Of a stretch of 64,000 nt of DNA, positions 32,919 to 41,799 are shown piece by piece; the stretch's first letter is position 1; each line of letters opens with the position of its first letter. The position numbers and the translations under genes are program-made. Under the pieces are notes generated by a model. The model did not search any database, was not told where the DNA came from, and worked only from the letters and a program-made list of their open reading frames with translations. The stretch spans positions 1-64,000 of IMG/VR virus record IMGVR_UViG_3300017989_006421; one strand, 5' to 3'. This DNA comes from a virus.

Positions 32919-33995
32919 TTAAGCTCCCCTATGACTTTTCTTACCCTCGAGATATTGGTTACTCACAATTTTGAGCTTTACCCGACCACACATATTATCG
33001 CGTCTCTCTTTAATTGGTTGAACCACCACGCCTTCTCTAAGGTGGTTTGCCCCTGGGATAAGGCTGTCCCCCTCCGCCAGCTCAAGAACTTCCTCATTAC
33101 AGAGACCCCGATAAACCACAGGTGCCCAATTCAATCCCGGCACCTCTGAAACAAGGGTGAAGGCTTCATCAAATTCTAACCAATTCCCATCCAGATCAAG
33201 TATATCAAAAACTGCTACAAAGAACTGATTACGATTTGCTCCATATTTGAGACTCTGAACCTGCCCGTACACCTCAGCATAAAGGACCAGTCCAGGATGA
33301 GCGCGACACCAGGTTTCGATAGCCGGATTTTGTTGGAGGGTTTGCCACCAGGGACTCTTTTCGTCCTTTTTCTTCCAATTGGTTCGACTACCACAGAACA
33401 TCCTTAGTGTTTCACTTTCGTTGGGGAAGGCAGCGTCACAAGGACCTATCGGAGTACCATCTGGCCAAGTCTTATCTGACTTGGGGAGAGTACAAACAAA
33501 CCGAGCGTTACAACCATGAATCTTCTCGGTTACTACTATCTCTTCACCCTCAACAAAGATACCGCTGCCATAGCGGCGGTAATTCTCGACATCATACTTG
33601 GGGTAGTAACCATGTGGGCCAGTTTCATTATCTGTGTTGAAACTCGTCGGAAGAGGCGGCTCGTAGCGGGTGATACCCATCAGTTCCATGACATCATCAC
33701 CCTCTTTGGTGCCCTCCGGTGCAAACCATACTAAACCCTGCGACAAAATCCCGCGAAATCGACGTACCCGAATCCGACGCCATCGGTCACTACTGGAGTC
33801 CTTTAGGAACTGAAATGCCTCAATATCAGGTACCATATAGTCAGGTGGAATATAGACGGCTAAATCGCCTTCCTTAAAATCATTCAGCCGTATACAACAG
33901 GACCAACCCCAAATATCGACCAACCCCAGGGTATCCGCGTTAGGGTGTTTTTTCACCTTAGGAATGGTTATGACTTCAATCGCATGAGAACTCAT
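32919..33995 (-). CDS. RNA ligase, Rnl5/DraRnl-like
   Basis: A 358-residue ligase. The N-terminal 110 residues form an OB-like domain, as in the Deinococcus RNA ligase. Motif I is TEKIHG with the adenylated Lys158, motif IV is REGVVVQP near residue 330 and motif V is VKLKIVS. It seals 3'-OH and 5'-phosphate RNA ends using ATP. It starts with GAGGGTAAG before the ATG, which overlaps the stop of the HAD gene. The two lysine tRNAs lie directly downstream, which suggests tRNA repair, by inference. Confidence 0.82.
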   Translation of the reverse strand: MSSHAIEVITIPKVKKHPNADTLGLVDIWGWSCCIRLNDFKEGDLAVYIPPDYMVPDIEAFQFLKDSSSDRWRRIRVRRFRGILSQGLVWFAPEGTKEGDDVMELMGITRYEPPLPTSFNTDNETGPHGYYPKYDVENYRRYGSGIFVEGEEIVVTEKIHGCNARFVCTLPKSDKTWPDGTPIGPCDAAFPNESETLRMFCGSRTNWKKKDEKSPWWQTLQQNPAIETWCRAHPGLVLYAEVYGQVQSLKYGANRNQFFVAVFDILDLDGNWLEFDEAFTLVSEVPGLNWAPVVYRGLCNEEVLELAEGDSLIPGANHLREGVVVQPIKERRDNMCGRVKLKIVSNQYLEGKKSHRGA

Positions 33996-34498
33996 TGACT
34001 TACCCTCAAAACATCCATAAATTCCGAGATGTCATAAGTGGCCTGATTCCAGGGCTGAGGAAAAAGCACAGCTCTAGCCCCCTCTTCGCTACTGAAATCC
34101 TCTACCTGTTTTGGCGTGTCATCAATCAGCAATGTGTGGGGTCGAGCTAACAGATGTTTGTGCCGAGTAAAAACAAACCGATCAAACTGAGAACCGAAGA
34201 TCCTCTTAATCCATCTAACTCTGCCATGAAGAGCAGCAAGAGAGGCAGCAGCGGTACAAAGATACCATGAACCCCGTTTTTCGATCAAATCCACTAGTTC
34301 TTCCAACCATGGATAGGGTTCCAACTCTGCCCACCACGTACTGGATTCATTGAGGGTTTTCCAAAAAAGGGTGGAACTAACCCCAATCAATTTATGTAAA
34401 GCCCTGGTGTCCGCGTCCGTAACATCTACTCCAAACTTATCCGATACCCCCTTGTTGAAGTCAACGATAACGCCATCCATGTCCAAATATGTGATCAC
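33992..34498 (-). CDS. 5'(3')-deoxyribonucleotidase-like HAD phosphatase
   Basis: A 168-residue HAD protein. DMDGVIVDF at residue 6 is motif I with the nucleophilic Asp, LCTAAAS is motif II, and ARPHTLLIDDTPKQV holds motifs III and IV. This is the C-type nucleotidase layout (NT5C). It would remove phosphate from dNMPs or other phosphate ends. It overlaps the RNA ligase by four bases, so the two are made together; a role in trimming RNA ends for the ligase is only a guess. Confidence 0.8.
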   Translation of the reverse strand: MITYLDMDGVIVDFNKGVSDKFGVDVTDADTRALHKLIGVSSTLFWKTLNESSTWWAELEPYPWLEELVDLIEKRGSWYLCTAAASLAALHGRVRWIKRIFGSQFDRFVFTRHKHLLARPHTLLIDDTPKQVEDFSSEEGARAVLFPQPWNQATYDISEFMDVLRVSQ

Positions 34499-34504
34499 GC
34501 GTCT

Positions 34505-34714
34505 TCACCAATGAATAAAGAAGGATTTAACGAATGACGCAACTCTGGCCCGCAACGAACGGGACAAACCCCTTGCGATTATGCTTGTGTCTTGGTCATA
34601 AACCAACAACATGTCCCCACCCGTAGATACAAATAACTTGCCATCGGCTACATGTACTACTAGCTCTTGGTCCTTGACGTTAAGAATTGGCAGGGTACCA
34701 ATTGGTGTTGACAT
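34505..34714 (-). CDS. Hypothetical small protein
   Basis: A 69-residue protein with a beta-rich N-terminus and a basic amphipathic C-terminus (LSRSLRARVASFVKSFF). It lies six bases from the HAD gene in the same direction. Function unknown. Confidence 0.5.
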   Translation of the reverse strand: MSTPIGTLPILNVKDQELVVHVADGKLFVSTGGDMLLVYDQDTSIIARGLSRSLRARVASFVKSFFIHW

Positions 34715-34736
34715 AACTCACATTCCTCTGGGCTTT

Positions 34737-34991
34737 CTAACGAAGTCCACCAACTAATTCTTTTTGCAAAGTCTTAGCGAGAGCAGTTGGGTACGCTCTG
34801 AGTGTAGGTGTGTAAAGTAATCCTCGCGATACCAGATCACGTACACACCAATCGGTGACACACCATGGAGGACGACCGTCGCCTAAAAGACGATACCCAA
34901 GGGGCTGTATGTGTAAAGAGGCTCCGGTTAACAATCGTCGCATCACATTTCGTGGCCCTCTAGAAAGAGCCTGTAATGCAGGGTGTGTCAT
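34737..34991 (-). CDS. Hypothetical protein
   Basis: An 84-residue basic protein, possibly a winged-helix type by its pattern of helices and the turn WCVRDLVSRGLLYTPT. Its ATG overlaps the stop of the small zinc protein upstream as ATGA. Function unknown. Confidence 0.5.
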   Translation of the reverse strand: MTHPALQALSRGPRNVMRRLLTGASLHIQPLGYRLLGDGRPPWCVTDWCVRDLVSRGLLYTPTLRAYPTALAKTLQKELVGGLR

Positions 34992-35065
34992 GAGGCTTCT
35001 CCTTCTTCTGCCATCGGATCAGGCTCACTGCCGTTGCAAATAGGGCACTTTACGATATGAGCCAT
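34988..35065 (-). CDS. Tiny CxxC protein, 25 residues
   Basis: ATG with GGAGG nine bases upstream gives MAHIVKCPICNGSEPDPMAE and five further residues. It has one CPIC pair, so two copies would be needed to hold a zinc. The stop overlaps the next gene's ATG by four bases, which supports real translation. Confidence 0.55.
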   Translation of the reverse strand: MAHIVKCPICNGSEPDPMAEEGEAS

Positions 35066-35139
35066 ACTACTAGACCTCCAAGAATCACACCAGCAATAAC
35101 CGCCGCCCAGCGTTGCCAAGGTTTAATCAACAGTATCAT
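35050..35139 (-). CDS. Tiny membrane peptide, 29 residues
   Basis: ATG with AAGGA eight bases upstream gives a basic start (MILLIKPWQRW) and one membrane helix (AAVIAGVILGGLVVWLIS). It overlaps the Asp-rich 3' end of the upstream gene in another frame and the start of the next tiny gene. Its form suits a small phage membrane protein such as a spanin or holin-like peptide, but no such role is shown. Confidence 0.5.
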   Translation of the reverse strand: MILLIKPWQRWAAVIAGVILGGLVVWLIS

Positions 35140-35341
35140 CGTCGTCGTCCTTTTTAGGTGCTACATCGGGCCTGGCAACTATCAAAACTTCTTGTGCCAT
35201 GTCTTGCCTCCCGTTTTGGTACCCCCGGAGATACGCTTCGGTCAATCTGGCATCGCCCGGTTGTGTGGTTTCTTCCGCTGGTCGTTTCGCCTCACCGCGC
35301 AGGGTTTCAACCATCTCAGGATCAATCAGTATGGGTTCCAT
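35123..35341 (-). CDS. Small GYxxGxxD protein, acidic tail
   Basis: A 72-residue protein. AYLRGYQNGRQDMAQEVLIV matches the motif in the genes at 25474 and 41026. The tail KKDDDDDTVD is strongly acidic. The ATG at 35341 starts one base after the polymerase stop with AAGG upstream. Function unknown. Confidence 0.6.
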   Translation of the reverse strand: MEPILIDPEMVETLRGEAKRPAEETTQPGDARLTEAYLRGYQNGRQDMAQEVLIVARPDVAPKKDDDDDTVD

Positions 35342-35342
35342 A

Positions 35343-38234
35343 TCAACCTTCCTTCTTCTTTTTAGCAAATGGACTCTTTGGTTTACACTCCCGATCAGCC
35401 CCAGCGTCTAGCCACTTTTCGATCAAATCCATGTGCTGGGTAGTAAAATCCCAGGTGATGGTATCAGCGGCGTTTAGACCAATCTCCATGTCCACTTCCA
35501 AGGGCGTAAACTCTTTATCGATCCCGTACCGATCCAACCCTGGATCGAGCATGACATCTTCGATTACCTCAACAGCATCTCTCAGTTCTGTTCTGGGAAC
35601 GACAAAATAGATGGAGTCATGGACTACGTTAACGGCTCGCCAAACCTTTTCATGAGTGTAAACGTACTGCCAGAATTTATACACGGCTAGCATTTGAACG
35701 TCACTGGCAGTAGACTGGATCCCAGAGTTTTGACATTGATTGCGGGCGTGAGTATGCTCACTCTTGATAGACCACGCACCATACGTAGTTCGACGACGTC
35801 CAAACAAGCTGTACACGAATCCCACATTGTCAGCGGCCGCGTTATTCTGCTTGAGGAATTTGGTTAGATTAATGAAGGGACCAAGGAAAGCATCTACCTT
35901 TATCTTAGCTTCTTCTACTGGAATGCCAAGTTTCCCAGCCATTTGGTGCTCGGGGGTACCGGAGAACATGCAACCAAATGTAATCCCCTTGGCTTCAGTA
36001 CGCTGATCTTTGGTAACCTCACCAACCGGGATACCAAACACCCGCGAATAATTCTGTTTGTGGGCGTCGCCTTCCCCATCCACAAAAATGCGCTCGTATA
36101 ATTTCGCGGTGGGCTTCTTACGGAATTTCGCCTTTAATTTACTAATGGCCCTAAACACAGCAGCCATCTTATCATCTTTACTCGTTATGGCCCCAATTCT
36201 CACTTCAGCAGTCGAGTAATCTGCTGCTATGAGAACCCACCCCGGTGGAACGGCCACAATTCGTTTTATCCAGGTTTTAATCTCGTTTTCAGCACGCGGT
36301 ATCTGTTGCAAATTAGGATCAGTACAAGACAACCGGCCAGTAACCGTGGAGTTAATGCGAAAAGACGCCCTTATTCGTTCGTCTGTATTCATCGCAGCGG
36401 CGTCCACAAAACTCTCGATGAACCCCCGCATTTTGTGGGCCTGTTTGTATTCCTTAATCTGTCGAACGACTTCTATTTCCCCGTAGTGTTCTTCAAAATC
36501 CTTACCAGTGGGGAATTTTCCCTCTTCTGCTCCTGGTGGGGGCTGCAACCGCAGGAATTCATAATAGAAAGGGACCAAGTGTTTCTGGGTTTTCATTGGG
36601 TCAAACAGTTGTTCGTTTTCGTCGTCTAACACTTTGAACAGAGTGGGTTTGACTTGCTCGTCGTTAAGCTGCTCGTTAAATTTGGCAACTTTGGAATCTG
36701 TGAACAGATCCGCTCTTTGGCGGTTGATGAGATTCGAAAGCGAGTTTTCCCATCTTGTACCCAGAAGCTTTGTAGCCAAATCCATATCAAAGGGCAGACC
36801 AGCCGACTCTAATTCTGAGACGGAATAGGACAGTTTGGCCATGATCTCCATTGGTGTTTTGAGAAGACCAGAGTCTTTTGCAGCGATTAGCTTCCGCAGT
36901 AGTTTGTACAGACGTAGGGTGTAGCAGGCGTCTTTAGAACCATACCAGATCACATCCTTCCCTGGAACCCGAATCAGACTGCTGCGGTGTTCCTTTGCCG
37001 CTTCCCAATCTGGGTCAACAAAGTCGAGCCAATACTGGACCATCGCGTCTAGCGAAGACCGAAACATGGGGGGGCCACCCGACCGCGTTTTGTCGTTAAT
37101 ATTCTCATCCAGAAGATACTGCATAATCATAGTATCGAACTGGAATTGAGCCACCCTAATTCCAAGACACCCCCGAGCGATGGCTAAGTCAAACTTGGCG
37201 TTGTGAGCGATTTTGGGAACTTTGTTTCGAAGGAGATCCTTGAGCAAACGACGTACTTTGGGTTTCTGTTTTTTCGTCCACCCCGCATCCGGGTGATCAA
37301 CCAGAACTCCCCAACAATCAGTGCTATTGGTTGACCAATGCAGGGATACTATGGCGTTATCCCCCGGACACCTCGATAGACCGGTTGTTTCAAAGTCAAA
37401 CGCCATGACTTTGGCCTTGGATGCTTCTGCCACAGCCTCTCGTAGTTCTGGCAAAGTCTTAGCCCACTTCACCTCCGGCTGCTCTCTCATCTTAGAGATG
37501 TCAAAGGCCGTGTTTGCTGATGCCTTTGTTATGTCAAGGAACAACTGTGATCCCCGATGAGGGTTCCTCACAATCATGGAAGGAGACCAAGTCGCCATAA
37601 CCCGAATAGCGGGGTCAAATTTACACGGATAGAAATTCCCCCGTTTGTTAACCAGCCTGTCCCCCTCTTCTTCATCAATAAGGGCTGACACGGCTATTTG
37701 ACCAAGAGCTATGATAACTCGGGGCCTTACTAATTCGATCTCATGTTGTAGGGCCTCTCGGTTACTTTCAATAGATTCCTCGGTGGGAATCTCAGGATTG
37801 TGTTCTACGATAGGCGGCATCGTGTTGACTACATTAGTCAAATAGATGTTATAAGCCGATTGATCGGAATTTTCGATACAGAACCGAAGTAAATGACCTG
37901 CCCTACCATGGAATACTCGGTTAGCTAAATCATCATCTTTCCCAGGTGCGTCACCAACAAACATAATGGTAGTAACACACTCCTCGGGAAGAGCATAGAA
38001 TTCTGCTGGAATATTGGGGTTGCGTGCCCCCGCCAATCGACCAGGGTCCCTGGCTGGGCGGGGTCGGTTTTCTCGATAGAGCTTCCTTCCGGATTTGGTC
38101 AGATCAACTTTGGGGTAAGGAGTATTCCAGGGGTTTTCTCTGCCACCACGGAATCCACCCCGCCCCTGTCTTTTATAGCCTTTACCCTCAGACCTTTGCC
38201 CCATCTGTTTAGGACCAGATTTTAATAGCCCCAA
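35343..38234 (-). CDS. Family A DNA polymerase with N-terminal UDG-like domain
   Basis: About 963 residues. Residues 80-230 resemble family 4/5 uracil-DNA glycosylases (FVGDAPGKDDD, NIYLTNVV, RVIIALGQ). A 3'-5' exonuclease follows with AFDFETTGL. The polymerase has motif A LIAADYSTAEVRIG, motif B RTEAKGITFGCMFSGT and motif C NVVHDSIYFV. Motif C has Ser where family A enzymes usually carry the Glu after Asp. The TTG start at 38234 lies four bases after GAGGTG. It is the likely replicative polymerase. Confidence 0.88.
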   Translation of the reverse strand: MGLLKSGPKQMGQRSEGKGYKRQGRGGFRGGRENPWNTPYPKVDLTKSGRKLYRENRPRPARDPGRLAGARNPNIPAEFYALPEECVTTIMFVGDAPGKDDDLANRVFHGRAGHLLRFCIENSDQSAYNIYLTNVVNTMPPIVEHNPEIPTEESIESNREALQHEIELVRPRVIIALGQIAVSALIDEEEGDRLVNKRGNFYPCKFDPAIRVMATWSPSMIVRNPHRGSQLFLDITKASANTAFDISKMREQPEVKWAKTLPELREAVAEASKAKVMAFDFETTGLSRCPGDNAIVSLHWSTNSTDCWGVLVDHPDAGWTKKQKPKVRRLLKDLLRNKVPKIAHNAKFDLAIARGCLGIRVAQFQFDTMIMQYLLDENINDKTRSGGPPMFRSSLDAMVQYWLDFVDPDWEAAKEHRSSLIRVPGKDVIWYGSKDACYTLRLYKLLRKLIAAKDSGLLKTPMEIMAKLSYSVSELESAGLPFDMDLATKLLGTRWENSLSNLINRQRADLFTDSKVAKFNEQLNDEQVKPTLFKVLDDENEQLFDPMKTQKHLVPFYYEFLRLQPPPGAEEGKFPTGKDFEEHYGEIEVVRQIKEYKQAHKMRGFIESFVDAAAMNTDERIRASFRINSTVTGRLSCTDPNLQQIPRAENEIKTWIKRIVAVPPGWVLIAADYSTAEVRIGAITSKDDKMAAVFRAISKLKAKFRKKPTAKLYERIFVDGEGDAHKQNYSRVFGIPVGEVTKDQRTEAKGITFGCMFSGTPEHQMAGKLGIPVEEAKIKVDAFLGPFINLTKFLKQNNAAADNVGFVYSLFGRRRTTYGAWSIKSEHTHARNQCQNSGIQSTASDVQMLAVYKFWQYVYTHEKVWRAVNVVHDSIYFVVPRTELRDAVEVIEDVMLDPGLDRYGIDKEFTPLEVDMEIGLNAADTITWDFTTQHMDLIEKWLDAGADRECKPKSPFAKKKKEG

Positions 38235-38276
38235 GTTACACCTCGACTTTAAAATTAACAATAAACTCAAGACGCA

Positions 38277-38594
38277 TCATACCCAATATGCTCCTGATTC
38301 ATAATCGAATTCTTGGTGATCTTGTAAGGTTGGGTCTGCTATCCACTGAAAAATGGAAGTTTCTCCCCCATCGTACTTAATAGACAGGCAAGTAAAAAGT
38401 AGCGGGCCACCGCTCCAGGGAGAAACCTGTAGGGTCTCAACAAGTTTACCAAGGAGGGGCGATTGCCATACTCCTAGGGGAACTTCTTCGTCGAACATTC
38501 CAAGAGTGGTGTTCTTCTCTTCCAACTTAGGAAGAGCTGTGATAAAGGCGGTCGCCTTGGCAGTCAGGCCAATGTATTGTGTAGATCGAGACAT
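38277..38594 (-). CDS. Hypothetical protein
   Basis: A 105-residue acidic protein of unknown family, between the UvrD-like helicase and the polymerase. Three bases separate it from the helicase stop. A polymerase accessory role is possible from position only. Confidence 0.55.
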   Translation of the reverse strand: MSRSTQYIGLTAKATAFITALPKLEEKNTTLGMFDEEVPLGVWQSPLLGKLVETLQVSPWSGGPLLFTCLSIKYDGGETSIFQWIADPTLQDHQEFDYESGAYWV

Positions 38595-38597
38595 AGG

Positions 38598-40553
38598 TTA
38601 TTCCCAGCCTGTGCTAAATTTGCGTTCTTCACGGCGGGCGCGTTTCCTCTCATGAGCACGTTCTTGTATGTCTACCAGACCAATTTCTCCCAGAAATCTA
38701 CTGGGACCTACTTCTCTAACGGAATCCCTTTTTCTCCCATCAGGAATAGTCGCCCGAGAACTGATGTGTAACCAATCCTTAGCCCTAGTCATAGCGACAT
38801 ACATTAGTCGACGTTCTTCTTGATCATCTTCCTCCCCATCCCCTTCAGCTAAAGCCCGGCTGGAAGGAAGAACCCCCTCCTCCACGTCGATCAAAAACAC
38901 GCAGGGCCACTCCAATCCCTTAGCAGAGTGAATAGTGGAGAGAGTGATGACATTTGGGTCGTCCTTATCCTCAGGAGAAGTTAGCTTGGCGTCCCTCAAA
39001 TAAGCATCGGCTGAGTCATACGAGTCTAAACTAATCACAAATTCTTCCACATTGGCAAAACGGTCCACCCCGTCTTCTTCACCCTGACCTTCGTAATAAT
39101 CATAGAATCCTGACTTTTTAAACACACTGTGCATGGTGGTTCGCAGATCGTATTTAGCTTCCTGGTGTTTCGCCAACAACTGGGCAAAGGCCCTCAAATT
39201 AGTTACAGGATTCTTCCCTAAACCAGGAATCTCATCGGCCCGCAAACACGCGGCCAGTATATCACCGTCCGTGTGGGCCTCGGCGAAATTTTCCACTTTT
39301 CCAATTTTCACTGGGCCAACCTGTCGAGAAGGTACCGCGATGGCCTCAGCGAAGGCCATCCCATTCTTTGGATTGGCCAATAAAGTCAAATAGCTCAGAG
39401 CCATTCTGACTTCTTTGCGGTCATAGAAACTGAAACCCCCAGTTATCCGATAGGGAAGATCGGCTAGCCGTAAAGTGGTTTCTATTATGCGTGAAGACCG
39501 GTTTACTCTGTACAGAACAGCAAAATCTTTGGGCCGTTTCCCCGCACCCAACATCTGTTTAATTGTACCAGCAATACTTCTAGCCTGGCCCTCCCCCTCT
39601 TCGAATTCAGCATATTGAACTTCGGCTCCCACTCCCCTGTTAGAAATTAGCTTAACACCAGCCCTACCAGAGTTGTTATGAATTAGAACTTCGGACTTAG
39701 CCAGTATGTCAGCCGTTGACCTATAATTCACAGGTAAAGTGATCACCCGGCAATCCGGGAAATGAATCTGAAACTTGTCTAGGTTATCCGGGCGTGCTCC
39801 CCGCCAACCATAGATACTTTGATCTGGATCCCCAATCATGTAAACGTTTTTGTGCTGTTCCCCCAAGGAACACACTAGATCATATTGGATGCGATTGGTG
39901 TCTTGACTTTCATCGACACAGATGAAGCAGAATTTCTCTTGCAACGCTTTCCGGACTCTACTATTAGTTTGTAATAACTGCCAAGCGAAATACAACAATC
40001 CACTGAAATCAACACAACCAAGTTTAAGAAGCGAATCCAAGTAGGTCATCCCCACTGTGGCAAAATCGGGTGTGTCGAGACGGTTATGGAGTTCCTTAAA
40101 AGGAAGCATTTCCTCCCGAACATAATCTACTTCTCTCACAATTACAGAGGCCCCAGGATCGTTAATCTCTATTCCGTTCTTCCGGGCAATCCGCTTGATA
40201 GCATTCTGCTGGTCTTTTTTATCATAAATGGTGAAATTCGAGGAGAGACCAATGGATTTACCATACTTCGATAGGACCAGGACACACAGCTTGTGGAATG
40301 TACAGACGAGCAACCCCCGGACTTGTTGCTTAGACAACCGCCGTTCGGTTCTCTCCATCATTTCACGAGCGGCTTTGTTAGTGAAAGTCAAACAAAGGAC
40401 CCCCCGCGGATCTTCACCGTGTTTAATTAGCCTAGCTACACGAGAAGTCAAACATCTGGTTTTTCCGCTCCCAGGGACCGCAACCACCAGACAAGGACCC
40501 GTGGTGTGTTTGATGGCTTGTACTTGGTGTTTGTTTAGCTTGATTTTGGCCAT
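38598..40553 (-). CDS. UvrD/PcrA/Rep-type helicase
   Basis: A 651-residue SF1A helicase. Motif I is AVPGSGKTRCLTSR near residue 25, motif II is FICVDESQD, motif III is DPDQSIYGWRGA, and motifs V-VI are TIHSAKGLEW and RRLMYVAMTRAKD. These identify a 3' to 5' DNA helicase. It lies next to the polymerase, so it may act at the fork or in repair. The start overlaps the macro domain gene by 19 bases. Confidence 0.92.
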   Translation of the reverse strand: MAKIKLNKHQVQAIKHTTGPCLVVAVPGSGKTRCLTSRVARLIKHGEDPRGVLCLTFTNKAAREMMERTERRLSKQQVRGLLVCTFHKLCVLVLSKYGKSIGLSSNFTIYDKKDQQNAIKRIARKNGIEINDPGASVIVREVDYVREEMLPFKELHNRLDTPDFATVGMTYLDSLLKLGCVDFSGLLYFAWQLLQTNSRVRKALQEKFCFICVDESQDTNRIQYDLVCSLGEQHKNVYMIGDPDQSIYGWRGARPDNLDKFQIHFPDCRVITLPVNYRSTADILAKSEVLIHNNSGRAGVKLISNRGVGAEVQYAEFEEGEGQARSIAGTIKQMLGAGKRPKDFAVLYRVNRSSRIIETTLRLADLPYRITGGFSFYDRKEVRMALSYLTLLANPKNGMAFAEAIAVPSRQVGPVKIGKVENFAEAHTDGDILAACLRADEIPGLGKNPVTNLRAFAQLLAKHQEAKYDLRTTMHSVFKKSGFYDYYEGQGEEDGVDRFANVEEFVISLDSYDSADAYLRDAKLTSPEDKDDPNVITLSTIHSAKGLEWPCVFLIDVEEGVLPSSRALAEGDGEEDDQEERRLMYVAMTRAKDWLHISSRATIPDGRKRDSVREVGPSRFLGEIGLVDIQERAHERKRARREERKFSTGWE

Positions 40554-40990
40554 GATTTTCTACCAGTGTAAATCCACACCTCTGCATCTATTCCTGACAG
40601 CAAATCAACCATATGAGGTTTAACCACCGCCCAATCAAGACCCCCATACCCACAGCCCAGTAAAGGAACAGCGATCGAATTCCACAAAGGGTGCTGTTCC
40701 ATCACGTTGACGATTTCCTTGATCCCCGACACGATCCATTCAATGCGAGAAACACCCCGCCAGTGGTGCTTAGTAGCAACACATAGAACTGGAGGGCGAT
40801 CCCACACCCAAACGGAACCCGGAAGAATACTGCTACTCTTACACGCCCTCTGATAAGCTTTGAACATAGAAGGAAATGCAAGTTTGAATTGAAGAGCTAT
40901 CCCGGCCCCCATTACCCCCACACAGTTAACCGCGTTAACCAACACATCGGCTTTAGACTTGAACAGATTTCCTTGTCGGAATTCGATCAT
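40535..40990 (-). CDS. Macro domain protein, DarG/TARG1-like
   Basis: A 151-residue protein that is a single macro domain. VLVNAVNCVGVMGAGIALQF at residue 16 is the ADP-ribose loop of the DarG/TARG1 group, and AVPLLGCGYGGLDW is the second loop. Members remove ADP-ribose from proteins or DNA. In a phage it could reverse host ADP-ribosylation defence or balance the ADP-ribosyltransferase-like protein at 18914. Confidence 0.85.
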   Translation of the reverse strand: MIEFRQGNLFKSKADVLVNAVNCVGVMGAGIALQFKLAFPSMFKAYQRACKSSSILPGSVWVWDRPPVLCVATKHHWRGVSRIEWIVSGIKEIVNVMEQHPLWNSIAVPLLGCGYGGLDWAVVKPHMVDLLSGIDAEVWIYTGRKSWPKSS

Positions 40991-41025
40991 GGCCCTTTCA
41001 CTAGCATGTGATTCTCCTAACCCGC

Positions 41026-41496
41026 TTACTTATCCTGCTCCCAAACGTGATCCAGATATTCAAAATCCTTATCACCCAACAAACGAAGGTGACCCCGGCA
41101 CCATATGTCTCCCTCCGGGCTATCATGAGTTTGAAATCTGAAATACAGTATATCGGGTTCTTGTGACACCTCCAATACCTGATGGTAATGAGGATCAAAG
41201 AAACGCCGGTGTTTTGGAGCGCCCGCAGCTATCCAAGCCTTCCAAGCAGTAATGGCTGATTGCATCACCGCCTTGGGGATTGGCTCATCTGGGTCAGGTC
41301 TGAACGGGGGTGGCTCTTCTTTGGGGGGTTGCTTGTCTACGGGTTCAAGAACTTTTAGTATTGAAGTTGCTAATAAGGTCTGACCATCATCAAGGCCATT
41401 TTGGTAATTCCCGCTTTTTTGGGGTATCCTATCCGCCCACTGTCTTAGAATAGCAACCGTTTCTGCTGGGACGATTTTCGCACCCTTCTTCATCAT
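41026..41496 (-). CDS. Hypothetical protein, GYxxGxxD relative
   Basis: A 156-residue protein. NYQNGLDDGQTLLATSILKV near residue 29 matches the motif of the proteins at 25474 and 35123. A Pro-rich linker follows, then a globular part. GAGGAGAAAC before the ATG supports the start. Function unknown. Confidence 0.55.
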   Translation of the reverse strand: MMKKGAKIVPAETVAILRQWADRIPQKSGNYQNGLDDGQTLLATSILKVLEPVDKQPPKEEPPPFRPDPDEPIPKAVMQSAITAWKAWIAAGAPKHRRFFDPHYHQVLEVSQEPDILYFRFQTHDSPEGDIWCRGHLRLLGDKDFEYLDHVWEQDK

Positions 41497-41538
41497 TGTT
41501 TCTCCTCGCCGTTTTCATAGTCCACGCACAAACAACTT

Positions 41539-41799
41539 TCACGACAGCCCACAAGCAGGGCAATTCTTTTCTCCGGGCTCGACGACAGTGAATTTGTCGT
41601 CGGTGAAATCGCCGAACGTGTATCTGGTTGAGGGTGTCCAATGTCGTTTCTCGAAAGATGCACTCAGTTGAAACTCATGGTGATCCGTCTTCCCAGGGTG
41701 TATACGACGCATAACCGCCGCACCATCGCCATTAGCATGAACCCACTTCCCCGCTAACAGCGCTCGCTGGCATTTTGTCATGTCCTGATCTGTCATCAC
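41539..41799 (-). CDS. Hypothetical protein with C-terminal CPACG
   Basis: An 86-residue protein. It has WTPSTRYTFGDFTDDKFTV, a beta-rich segment, and ends in KNCPACGLS. One Cys pair only. The ATG overlaps the stop of the upstream gene by four bases. Confidence 0.55.
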   Translation of the reverse strand: MMTDQDMTKCQRALLAGKWVHANGDGAAVMRRIHPGKTDHHEFQLSASFEKRHWTPSTRYTFGDFTDDKFTVVEPGEKNCPACGLS

